Shown here: piece by piece, positions 1 to 5,220 of the stretch
Layout of the letters: the number at the start of each line of letters is the position of its first letter
Position numbering within the stretch: the first letter of the stretch is position 1
Notes under the pieces: model-generated
What the model saw: the letters and a program-made list of their open reading frames with translations, nothing else
Told to the model about the DNA's origin: nothing
The model's database searches: none
Assembly: GCA_030691665.1 (NCBI GenBank)
Contig: JAUYDU010000203.1
Coordinates: forward strand, 1-5,220
DNA length: 5,220 nt
Direction: 5' to 3'
DNA from: Chloroflexota bacterium
Lineage (GTDB): Bacteria; Chloroflexota; Dehalococcoidia; SM23-28-2
Made by a program: the position numbers and the translations under genes

Positions 1-76
1 GGGCCGCCACGGCCACCTTGGCCTTGAAAGATGCGCTGTGCTTCCTGCGTATTGTGCTCACGTCCTGCTCCTTCAT
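1..76 (-). CDS. IS3-family transposase OrfA, N-terminal fragment (runs off the window)
   Basis: The first 25 codons of a transposase helper protein are visible on the minus strand, starting from the ATG at 76-74. The peptide begins MKEQDVST and continues IRRKHSASFKAKVAVAA. The R-x-H-S-x-x-F-K-A-K-V-A pattern is the hallmark opening of IS3-family OrfA (Transposase_8, HTH). In this family OrfA binds the element's ends and is usually joined to the DDE catalytic OrfB by a -1 frameshift; OrfB is outside the window. The start is well fixed, because an in-frame TAG lies at 91-89 and there is no other ATG, GTG or TTG between them. No strong Shine-Dalgarno sequence is visible, which is common in insertion sequences. 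Only the truncation by the window edge limits the call. Confidence 0.75.
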   Translation of the reverse strand, partial: MKEQDVSTIRRKHSASFKAKVAVAA

Positions 77-114
77 GTTTCTGCCATTCTAGGAGCGGGA
101 CTCTCTCTTAGCCA

Positions 115-141
115 CCTGTCCGAATTTCGGGGTCCACCTCA
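115..141 (-). repeat. Terminal inverted repeat of the IS3-family element
   Basis: Read on the minus strand from 141, the sequence is TGAGGTGGACCCC, then GAAATTCGGACAGG. The TG terminus, the ACCCC block and the GGACA block match the usual look of IS3-family ends. An 11-base near-perfect palindrome (CCGAA, one central base, TTCGG on the minus strand) lies inside it at 120-130. The partner repeat is not in the window. Confidence 0.62.
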
Positions 142-237
142 CACTGACCTTGCTTGATCTAGGCGCTTGGGCACCACGAGGGCCAAGCCGCATTCACTGG
201 TCCATTCCCCAGGGCACCCGGCTTTCCCGACAAGGGC
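142..237. other. Short gene-free stretch between the IS end and the regulator
   Basis: This is flanking DNA between the insertion-sequence end and the regulator's stop codon. A weak inverted repeat (CTTGG at 166-170, CCAAG at 183-187) could form a small stem in the regulator's 3' untranslated region. It has a 12-base loop and no T tract, so it does not qualify as an intrinsic terminator. Nothing else was recognised. Confidence 0.4.
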
Positions 238-1479
238 CTACACCGTGCGGAGCGAGTTCTTGGCGGGAGAAGGTCGTCGAGCGCCATCGGGATGGGGGAC
301 GCGCAGTTCACACGGTAGCTCGATGTCTCGCACGTCGAGGCTTCGCGCGCCGGCAATAGCCAGCAGCTCAATGAGCCGCGCCGCCAGCCTCCCCATCTCG
401 AAGACGGGGATGCTGAAAAAGGCGATGGACGGCTCTGGCGCCAGTGCCGCCCACCTGCCAGCCGTGACTGCCACCACCACGGGATCGCCCGATGTGTCCG
501 GCTGGAGACCGAGTTGGCTGGACCTGCTCCACAAGGCCAGCGACGGAGCGTCCGCTGGGCAGAAAACGCCCGTCAGTCCTCCAATCTCCAGCTGGCGCAG
601 TATCCCGTCGGCGACCGGCCACCAGTCGGCGAGGTCATCCGTTGCAATCTCGTCTCTTGACGGCGGTACTGTGGGTGCGAAGAAGACCGCCTGAGGAGCG
701 GGGTCCAAACCAGCCTCTTCCAAAGCATGACAGAAGCCACCAAGGCGCCCACTTTGGGGGTCGCCAGGGCCGTCGGCCCACCCCATGACTCCTACCTTCG
801 AGTGGCCACGGGCCAGGAAGTACTTGCCAGCCTCGTAGCCGATGGCGAAGTTGTCCACCCTCACTGTGGCAGCGACGTTGGCTTGCACCGCCTTCTCGAC
901 AGCGACCCCGACTACAGGCGTTTCTTTCTCGGCCGCTGCGTCAATCACCGCCCTGGCCACATCGCGGGCGAGGTCACCGCAGACGATAACGCCCAACGGG
1001 TCAGTGGCCAGGACCATGTCGCTCACCAGGGGACCGAGGGGTGGCACGCCGTCGTTGGCCGAGACCACCAGAAGCCCAATGCCCATCCCTCGCAGGTACT
1101 CACGTGCCCCAGCGGTTATGAGCCTGACACCCTTCCAGAGGGAGTTGGGGACCACAAGGATGACCACGTCCTGGTGCAACTCCCTGGCGGGCGGCAACAG
1201 CTTCTGGCTCGCCTCTATCGAAAGGTCGCTCTTGGACAGCACGTCGCACATGAAGCCCCGAATCTCCCACGCGGGAACGCCCTGTTCTACAAGCATCGAG
1301 AGCAGCCGCCCAAAGTGGCCCAGCCTCATGCCCGACCGATCCCTGCACCAGTTGTCCACCGTGTCCACGCTCACACGGAGGCGCTCCGCCAGATGCTCCC
1401 TGGTAATCTGAGCACGCTTCAGCATTAAGGTCAATGCTGGGCCAGGGGACTGGGCGTTCTCACGACGTAAGTGGCGCAT
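238..1479 (-). CDS. Transcriptional regulator: XRE-like HTH plus LacI-type sugar-binding effector domain
   Basis: A 413-residue predicted DNA-binding regulator. Residues 19-50 form a helix-turn-helix (ITREHLAERLRVSVDTVDNW at 25-44) that resembles XRE/Cro domains more than the LacI headpiece. Residues 51-102 are a linker without the usual LacI hinge helix. From about residue 103 to 394 the protein reads as a periplasmic-binding-protein-like domain of the LacI/GalR type: DVVILVVPNS at 104-113, VRVDN at 206-210 followed by FAIGYEAGKYFLARGHSKVGVMG, then a GRLGGFCHALEEAGLDP stretch at 244-260, and a family-like ending IELPCELRV at 386-394. Such domains bind small ligands, often sugars, and alter DNA binding. 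An AGGAG Shine-Dalgarno (minus strand, 1493-1489) lies 9 bases before the ATG. The gene is divergent from the transporter genes, so it probably controls them and itself. An internal ATG at codon 19 is a less likely start. Confidence 0.85.
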   Translation of the reverse strand: MRHLRRENAQSPGPALTLMLKRAQITREHLAERLRVSVDTVDNWCRDRSGMRLGHFGRLLSMLVEQGVPAWEIRGFMCDVLSKSDLSIEASQKLLPPARELHQDVVILVVPNSLWKGVRLITAGAREYLRGMGIGLLVVSANDGVPPLGPLVSDMVLATDPLGVIVCGDLARDVARAVIDAAAEKETPVVGVAVEKAVQANVAATVRVDNFAIGYEAGKYFLARGHSKVGVMGWADGPGDPQSGRLGGFCHALEEAGLDPAPQAVFFAPTVPPSRDEIATDDLADWWPVADGILRQLEIGGLTGVFCPADAPSLALWSRSSQLGLQPDTSGDPVVVAVTAGRWAALAPEPSIAFFSIPVFEMGRLAARLIELLAIAGARSLDVRDIELPCELRVPHPDGARRPSPAKNSLRTV

Positions 1480-1495
1480 GGTCGGAATCTCCTGC

Positions 1496-1518
1496 TGAAC
1501 GATGTGCCGGCGAGTTCA
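1496..1518. promoter_or_regulatory. Inverted repeat beside the regulator's ribosome binding site, candidate operator
   Basis: TGAAC at 1496-1500 and GTTCA at 1514-1518 are perfect inverted copies separated by 13 bases, with a GCCGGC palindrome in the spacer. The site lies just upstream of the regulator's Shine-Dalgarno, where a bound protein could block its transcription. Five-base arms can arise by chance, so the assignment is weak. Confidence 0.22.
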
Positions 1519-1590
1519 CGAGAGCCGTCGGGGGTAGCACCGTTTTTCCGTAATCATTTCCCTTGATGCGGCTTGGGCGGGCCATGTAGC

Positions 1591-1596
1591 ATTATA
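1591..1596 (-). promoter_or_regulatory. Possible -10 element for the divergent regulator gene
   Basis: The minus strand reads TATAAT, an exact sigma-70-type -10 hexamer, about 112 bases upstream of the regulator's start codon in otherwise GC-rich DNA. At the expected 17-base spacing the -35 position reads ATATGG, which is poor, and there is no extended -10 TG. On the plus strand, TTGATG (1563-1568) and TAGCAT (1587-1592) are 18 bases apart and could serve the transporter operon, but that pair is weaker still. The two candidates overlap. Confidence 0.28.
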
Positions 1597-1667
1597 GGGG
1601 CTTCCTGGCTTATCCATATGGTAGCGCAGACTGGACTCCACCGCAACGAGTCCCTGCCTTCCAGTGT

Positions 1668-1687
1668 GTCACCAAGCTTGCGGTGAC
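1668..1687 (+). promoter_or_regulatory. Inverted repeat directly upstream of the binding-protein ribosome binding site, candidate operator or leader hairpin
   Basis: GTCACC (1668-1673) and GGTGAC (1682-1687) are perfect 6-base inverted copies with an 8-base AAGCTTGC spacer. The repeat ends 3 bases before the GGGAGG Shine-Dalgarno (1691-1696). On DNA it could be an operator for the divergent regulator; in RNA it could be a hairpin next to the ribosome site. The sequence does not separate these readings. Confidence 0.38.
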
Positions 1688-1705
1688 TGAGGGAGGCTGG
1701 ATCCA

Positions 1706-3610
1706 ATGCCAGAAAACGCTGTGCGCAGGAGTACGAGTATGAGGAAGCGCTCTCTCCCGGGACTGACGCTGGCTGCCGCGGTGATAGCGATGCTTCTTGT
1801 CCTGGCCGTGGCATGCGGACCAGCGGCAACCCCTAGCCCAACGCCAGCGCCCACTCCCACTCCGACTGCGACCAAGGCGCCGCCGCCCCCCACTCCCACG
1901 GCAACGCCTGTGCCTCCGATTCCAACACCGACTCCAATCCCAACTCCTACCCCCACCCTGAAACCAGGTGAGACTCCCAGGCCCGCACCCACTCCTACGC
2001 CAACGGCAACCACGGCTCCTACCTCTACCCCCACACCTACCGCTGTTCCCACGCCCACACCCACCAGAGCTCCTCAGCCCACTCCGACCCCGACCCTGAC
2101 ACCTCGGTACGGCGGCATAGGCCTCTATCCGCTTGCCTCTGACCCCGCATCGTTCGACATACAGAAGACTACCGCGTCTGGGCCACGGGAAGTGGGGCTT
2201 CACGTTCAGGAGAAGCTGTTTGAATTCAACGCGGACTTCGTTCCTACTCCTACGCTGGTTGACACGTACAAGCAGAGCAGCGATGGCCTGACCTGGGAGT
2301 TCAAGCTCAGGTCTGGGGTGAGCTTCTCCAACGGCATCCCCTTCAACTCCTTCCACGCCAGGAAGTCCCTGGAACGCTACCTGAAGAGGGACAGCTTTGG
2401 GCAACTCTTGGCAGGCTTCATGACCAGCCTGGACAACCCGGATGATTCCACCATCGTGATGAAGTTCAAGGAGCCCACGGGCGCCGTCCTTGATGGCCTG
2501 GCCAGGATAGCCGGCTACGAGCCCGTGATGATGCCGCCGCAGATGTACGAGGTTGACCCAGTGGTGGGCGCTCCCACCGTGATAGGGACGGGGCCGTACA
2601 AGCTGACTACCTACAAGCAGGGAGACCGCGTGGTGCTGACCAAGTGGGCTGGCTACAAGCCCGCGGCTGGGCCAACCTCCTTCAACTCCGGCGAGAAAAA
2701 GGCCTACTTCGACGAGATACACATGCTCATCGTCCCGGACTTTGGGGCACGCCTCGCGGCTCTGGAGACCGGGGCGCTGGACTACCTCGGCAGCATACCC
2801 CCGGACCTGCGTTCAAGGCTTGAGAGCAACCCGAAGCTGAAAGTGGTGGTAGAGAAGAACGCCGCCTCTCGTGTCGGGATATGGATAAACCACGTGAAGA
2901 AGCCCTTCAGCGATGTGCGTGTGCGCCAGGCGGTGCAGATGGCTGTCACCTCAGACCAGTCCCTTTTCGCAATGATGGGCAGCAAGGACCTGTACGCGGT
3001 GAACGGCTCGTTGCTGGTCGTCGGCAGTCGTTGGGGCGGCATTCGGGCGCCAGGGGACGAACTCTACTACAAGGCCCCCAGAGTGGACGAAGCCAAGAAG
3101 CTCGTCCAAGAGGCCGGCTACGCTGGCATCACCGTCAACCTGCTGAGTCCCGGGGGCGGTGGCATCAATGAGACGCACGGGCTTGTGAGCAAAGCCATCC
3201 TGGAGTCGGTGGGCTTCAAGGTGGACTACCAGGTTTTTGACGGCGCCACCTACAGCGCGCGACGGGGAGACAAGACCTACGTAGATACCTTCCTCACTAT
3301 CGGCGGCTTCACGTTCGGCGGCCTGAGCCCGCTCCTCCAGACCAGCATCTTCAAAGAGAAGTTCTGGAACCAGTACCAGGACGAGAGCGGGCGTATGACG
3401 GCGCTGCTCAACGATTTCGCGAAAGCGGACAGGAAGGGACAGGACAGGCTCATCGTGGACTTGACCACTCAGTTCTACCGGGACATCCCCTACGTCATCA
3501 TCGGTGACATCTACCCGGTGCTCGCCTGGCGTGCAGAGCTGCACGGGCACGAGAACGCCCAACTGTTCGGTCAGGCTGTCCACTTCACCAGTGCTTGGAA
3601 GGAGAAGTAA
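1706..3610 (+). CDS. ABC transporter solute-binding lipoprotein, SBP_bac_5 (peptide/nickel/oligosaccharide) family
   Basis: A 634-residue lipoprotein that would capture a solute outside the membrane and deliver it to the permeases encoded downstream. It has a basic n-region (RKR at 13-15), a hydrophobic core at 20-36 and a lipobox-like LAVAC with the lipidated Cys at 37. Residues 39-133 are a Pro/Thr-rich linker. The binding domain starts at RYGG (134). Family marks are [18 protein letters not shown] at 193-210, GTGPYKL at 294-300 and [20 protein letters not shown] at 395-414. The domain is of normal length for OppA/DppA-like proteins and looks intact. The start at 1706 has GGGAGG 9 bases upstream. 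An in-frame ATG at 1739 has AGGAG 7 bases upstream and gives a more typical signal peptide (MRKRSLPG), so either start may be used. The substrate cannot be read from sequence; the sugar-type regulator next door makes oligosaccharides possible. Confidence 0.93.
   Translation: MPENAVRRSTSMRKRSLPGLTLAAAVIAMLLVLAVACGPAATPSPTPAPTPTPTATKAPPPPTPTATPVPPIPTPTPIPTPTPTLKPGETPRPAPTPTPTATTAPTSTPTPTAVPTPTPTRAPQPTPTPTLTPRYGGIGLYPLASDPASFDIQKTTASGPREVGLHVQEKLFEFNADFVPTPTLVDTYKQSSDGLTWEFKLRSGVSFSNGIPFNSFHARKSLERYLKRDSFGQLLAGFMTSLDNPDDSTIVMKFKEPTGAVLDGLARIAGYEPVMMPPQMYEVDPVVGAPTVIGTGPYKLTTYKQGDRVVLTKWAGYKPAAGPTSFNSGEKKAYFDEIHMLIVPDFGARLAALETGALDYLGSIPPDLRSRLESNPKLKVVVEKNAASRVGIWINHVKKPFSDVRVRQAVQMAVTSDQSLFAMMGSKDLYAVNGSLLVVGSRWGGIRAPGDELYYKAPRVDEAKKLVQEAGYAGITVNLLSPGGGGINETHGLVSKAILESVGFKVDYQVFDGATYSARRGDKTYVDTFLTIGGFTFGGLSPLLQTSIFKEKFWNQYQDESGRMTALLNDFAKADRKGQDRLIVDLTTQFYRDIPYVIIGDIYPVLAWRAELHGHENAQLFGQAVHFTSAWKEK
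1820..2104 (+). repeat. Low-complexity Pro/Thr repeat region inside the binding-protein gene
   Basis: This stretch encodes residues 39-133, made mostly of PT, PTP and TPTPT units with scattered Ala, Lys and Val. The DNA is a degenerate run of CCN-ACN codons. It links the lipid anchor to the binding domain and probably acts as an extended tether. Codon choice varies between units, so it is not a recent exact tandem duplication. Similar tethers are common on Chloroflexota lipoproteins. Confidence 0.85.
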
Positions 3611-3639
3611 GGGTCCATAGGCTGGAGACGTGAAGGGCA

Positions 3640-3655
3640 ACCGTTCCGCGACGGT
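3640..3655 (+). repeat. Small hairpin just after the binding-protein gene
   Basis: ACCGT (3640-3644) and ACGGT (3651-3655) are inverted copies around a 6-base loop, 30 bases after the stop codon. No T tract follows, so it is unlikely to be an intrinsic terminator. It could protect the 3' end of the upstream message. Confidence 0.3.
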
Positions 3656-3724
3656 CGGTGGGCCGCCCTGGTCAACGTTGGGCGCCCTCCGTCCGTCGTT
3701 GTCTTTCATTGTAGAGAGACCCTG

Positions 3725-3744
3725 GCCCCAGGGCGCCCTGGGGC
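3725..3744 (+). repeat. Perfect 20-base palindrome between the binding-protein and permease genes
   Basis: GCCCCAGGGCGCCCTGGGGC is its own reverse complement. In RNA it would form a very stable GC stem with a small loop, 23 bases before the permease start. It is followed by AACACC rather than a T tract, so it is not a classical terminator. A stem in this position between binding-protein and permease genes of ABC operons often lowers downstream expression or stabilises upstream mRNA; that role here is inference. CCCTGG at 3720-3725 can also pair with CCAGGG at 3728-3733, giving an alternative fold. Confidence 0.55.
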
Positions 3745-3767
3745 AACACCCGTGGATGTTGTAGCCG

Positions 3768-4709
3768 ATGCAGGTATATGTTGTCAGAAGGCTCCTGGCC
3801 AGCATCCCAGTGCTGGTCTTCGTAGCTGTTGCCACGTTTTCGATAATACACATTGTGCCCGGCGATGCGGCCCATATCATCGCCGGCGATGACGCTACGC
3901 CCCAGCAGCTTGAGGAGATCAGGAAGGCGCTGGGGCTTGACAGGCCCTTTCTGGAGCAGTTCGGCTCATGGCTTGGCAAGGTGTTCCGGGGTGACCTGGG
4001 GACGTCCTTGTTCTCCGGGTGGTCCATTGGCAGCTTGCTGTTGGACAGATTGGAACCCACGCTGAGTCTAGCCATCTCCAGCCTGTTCATGTCAGCGCTC
4101 ATCGGGATTCCGTTGGGCGTGCTGGCTGCATGGAGAGCCCACAAGGCGATTGACAGGTTGGTGATGGTCTTCGTAGTCCTGGGCTTTTCCATACCAGGGT
4201 TCTGGCTCGGCCTCATGTTCATATGGGCATTCGGAGTCAACTTGCACTGGTTCCCGGTCATCGGCTTCACCAGCATCTTCGACAGCTTCCCGGGCTTTCT
4301 GCGCGGCATCTTCCTCCCGTCATTCAACATAGCGATTCATGCCGCTGCCCTCATCGCCAGGATGACCAGGTCCAGCATGTTGGAGGTGTTGAGCGAGGAC
4401 TACATCCGGACTGCGCGAGCAAAAGGCCTCGAGGAGAGGTACGTCCTGGTCCGCCACGCTTTGAAGGCGGCGTCCCTTCCCGTGGTGACCATCATCGGCC
4501 TGATGATTGCCGGGCTGCTGACAGGCGTGGTGGTCACAGAGACTGTGTTCACCATCCCTGGTGTGGGACGGCTTATCGTGGAGGCCGTGGCACGCCGTGA
4601 CCTACCCATAATCCAGGCAGTAATGATCCTGGTTGGCACCGTTTACGTCTTCGTCAACCTTCTGACCGACCTCACATACGCCTACCTGGACCCGAGAGTA
4701 AGGTACTAG
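3768..4709 (+). CDS. ABC transporter permease, DppB/OppB type
   Basis: A 313-residue inner-membrane permease, close to the normal length for the DppB family. The opening MQVYVVRRLLASIPVLVFVAV is the usual DppB start, a short arginine-containing head running into the first membrane helix (about 9-30). Further hydrophobic segments lie at about 98-121, 131-155, 183-198, 237-258 and 282-303, giving six helices. The cytoplasmic coupling loop (EAA motif) that contacts the ATPase is at 210-238: EDYIRTARAKGLEERY through to LP, with G220 and P238. The FTIPGVGRL stretch at 261-269 and the ending DLTYAYLDPRVRY are also typical. It follows the binding-protein gene after 157 bases, and only 2 bases separate its stop from the next permease's start. 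No clear Shine-Dalgarno is visible, so initiation may be weak. It would pair with a DppC-type partner. Confidence 0.94.
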   Translation: MQVYVVRRLLASIPVLVFVAVATFSIIHIVPGDAAHIIAGDDATPQQLEEIRKALGLDRPFLEQFGSWLGKVFRGDLGTSLFSGWSIGSLLLDRLEPTLSLAISSLFMSALIGIPLGVLAAWRAHKAIDRLVMVFVVLGFSIPGFWLGLMFIWAFGVNLHWFPVIGFTSIFDSFPGFLRGIFLPSFNIAIHAAALIARMTRSSMLEVLSEDYIRTARAKGLEERYVLVRHALKAASLPVVTIIGLMIAGLLTGVVVTETVFTIPGVGRLIVEAVARRDLPIIQAVMILVGTVYVFVNLLTDLTYAYLDPRVRY

Positions 4710-4711
4710 CA

Positions 4712-5104
4712 ATGGCCAGACGTGGCGAGGCGAGCCAGCTCCAGAGAGTGACCCTCAGCTTCCAGCTACACCAGCGACTACAGTCGCTTGCCCGGCGCTT
4801 TGCCAAGAACCCGAACCTTGCATTTGGCGTGGCTGTTCTTGTGGCGGTGAGCACCCTGGCCGCCTTCGCACCCCTGGTGGACAGGGCCGACCCTCTCAAG
4901 CTATCCCCGTATGAGCGACTCTCGCCGCCTTCGGCGAAGCACTGGTTCGGCACGGACCCAACCGGCCGCGACTTGTATTCACGAACCGTCCACGGGGCCC
5001 GTCTCTCGCTACTGGTGGGCTTCTCGGTGGTTGTGGCAGTCTCCGTCGTGGGGGGCGCCCTCGGCCTGGTCACCGGGTACTCCGTAATCCGTGGATTCCT
5101 GTGA
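4712..5104 (+). CDS. ABC transporter permease, DppC/OppC type, N-terminal part only (interrupted)
   Basis: The first 130 residues of the second permease of the importer; intact relatives are near 280-300 residues. Visible are a cytoplasmic head, a first membrane helix at about 36-54, the conserved HWFGTDPTGRDLYSR block at 77-91 (family form HxLGTDxxGRDxxSR), and GARLSLLVGFSVVVAVSVVGGALGLVTGY at 95-123, where the second helix and the family's GxxxGY turn lie. The reading frame then runs SVIRGFL to a TGA at 5102-5104. The later helices and the EAA coupling loop are missing. No other frame within the remaining 116 bases restores a DppC-like sequence, so a simple frameshift is unlikely; an insertion or rearrangement near 5081-5101 fits better. 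The start is supported by the 2-base gap from the upstream gene and by AAGG at 4700-4703. As it stands the product should not form a working permease. Confidence 0.85.
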   Translation: MARRGEASQLQRVTLSFQLHQRLQSLARRFAKNPNLAFGVAVLVAVSTLAAFAPLVDRADPLKLSPYERLSPPSAKHWFGTDPTGRDLYSRTVHGARLSLLVGFSVVVAVSVVGGALGLVTGYSVIRGFL

Positions 5105-5220
5105 GCCGAGGCGCGCTTTCTGAGTGAGGGCGTGTTTTGGGCCCTCTGCCAGCACCCAGACGGGCTGGGCGCCTCAATCAGAAGCCAGGCGCCTGGGGTG
5201 TGGGCCTCGTTTCTGGTGAA
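5101..5220 (+). other. Structured non-coding segment after the DppC break; possible group II intron 5' end
   Basis: From 5101 no reading frame looks like protein of a known family. The segment begins GTGAG, near the GUGYG that opens most group II introns, directly where DppC coding ends. Bases 5108-5114 (GAGGCGC) pair with 5169-5175 (GCGCCTC). Inside, 5126-5131 (GAGGGC) pairs with 5141-5146 (GCCCTC), and 5149-5153 (CCAGC) with 5164-5168 (GCTGG), forming a compact three-way junction. A 12-base palindrome follows at 5185-5196. The final bases, CTGGTGAA, resemble a GGTGAA stretch seen in the early part of many bacterial group II introns. All of this is suggestive only: the catalytic domain V and the reverse transcriptase gene would lie beyond the window. 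Another insertion or a rearrangement remains possible. Confidence 0.3.
5185..5196 (+). repeat. 12-base perfect palindrome near the right edge
   Basis: CCAGGCGCCTGG is its own reverse complement. It resembles a shortened version of the core CCAGGGCGCCCTGG in the intergenic palindrome at 3728-3741. It may be part of the structured segment that starts at 5101. Its function is unknown. Confidence 0.4.

Larger units (their letters stand above)
1..141 (-). mobile_element. IS3-family insertion sequence, left end (partial)
   Basis: This is the left end of an insertion sequence whose body lies beyond the window's left edge. Read on the minus strand, it starts near 141 with TGAGGTGGACCCC followed by GAAATTCGGACA. 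That has the form of IS3-family terminal inverted repeats: a TG start, an ACCCC block, then a GGACA block. About 65 bases inward lies an ATG that opens an OrfA-like transposase. The terminal repeat, the short leader and the OrfA N-terminus occur in the order expected for this family. The exact terminal base (141, or 143 if the end is TGTGAGG) and any 3-4 base target duplication cannot be fixed without the other end. It lies about 100 bases beyond the 3' end of the regulator gene and does not disrupt that gene. Confidence 0.72.

Noticed and set aside
727..1428. A 233-codon plus-strand open frame inside the regulator gene
   Set aside because: It is antisense to the regulator, which has clear domain motifs and a good ribosome site. 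The translation has no recognisable family features.
1820..2104. CRISPR-like or tandem DNA repeat array
   Set aside because: The repetition is at the protein level (PT units) with varied codons and no spacer structure; it lies in frame within the lipoprotein gene.
1610..2722. A 370-codon open frame on the minus strand opposite the binding-protein gene
   Set aside because: Its composition (Gly, Arg, Ser and Trp runs) is the mirror of the Pro/Thr repeat DNA on the other strand, and it overlaps the true gene's start region. No independent support.
3725..3744. Intrinsic transcription terminator
   Set aside because: The stem is strong but is followed by AACACC rather than a T-rich tract, and the next operon gene starts 23 bases later. 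Kept as a palindrome only.
2951..4330. A 459-codon open frame on the minus strand across the binding-protein 3' end and the permease 5' half
   Set aside because: It is antisense to two clearly recognisable genes and spans their intergenic palindrome, and its translation shows no known domain. It looks like a by-product of GC-rich codon usage.
5081..5220. Simple frameshift in DppC
   Set aside because: The two other forward frames after 5081 give short or non-membrane peptides without the expected DppC helix and aspartate/arginine pattern, so one inserted or deleted base would not restore the protein.

Overview
The window looks like a fragment of a GC-rich bacterial chromosome, most likely from Chloroflexota. 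The main clue is a solute-binding lipoprotein with a roughly 95-residue Pro/Thr repeat linker straight after its lipobox cysteine, a style common in that phylum. The phylum assignment is inference from protein style, not from a search.

Layout from left to right. Positions 1-141 hold the left end of an IS3-family insertion sequence: a terminal inverted repeat ending at about 141 and the first 25 codons of its OrfA transposase, reading leftward out of the window. Positions 142-237 show no gene. Positions 238-1479 (minus strand) encode an unusual regulator with an XRE/Cro-like helix-turn-helix at the N-terminus and a LacI-type sugar-binding effector domain behind it. Positions 1480-1705 are a divergent control region with two inverted repeats, each directly next to one gene's ribosome binding site, and a perfect TATAAT on the minus strand. 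Positions 1706-3610 (plus) encode an SBP_bac_5-family solute-binding lipoprotein. A 157-base gap carries a perfect 20-base palindrome. Positions 3768-4709 encode a DppB-type permease, and position 4712 starts a DppC-type permease that breaks off after about 130 residues, less than half the usual length.

The binding protein and two permeases form the extracellular and membrane parts of an ABC importer of the peptide/nickel/oligosaccharide class. The ATPase genes are not in the window. The divergent regulator with a sugar-binding-type effector domain suggests local control by the transported ligand. Because some SBP_bac_5 importers carry oligosaccharides, the cargo may be a carbohydrate rather than a peptide.

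The main oddity is the right edge. DppC stops at a TGA that overlaps a GTGAG sequence, and the following 120 bases have no recognisable coding continuation but fold on paper into a three-way junction. A group II intron or another structured insertion interrupting dppC is one reading, and the window ends before this can be settled. No wholly new system is demonstrable here.
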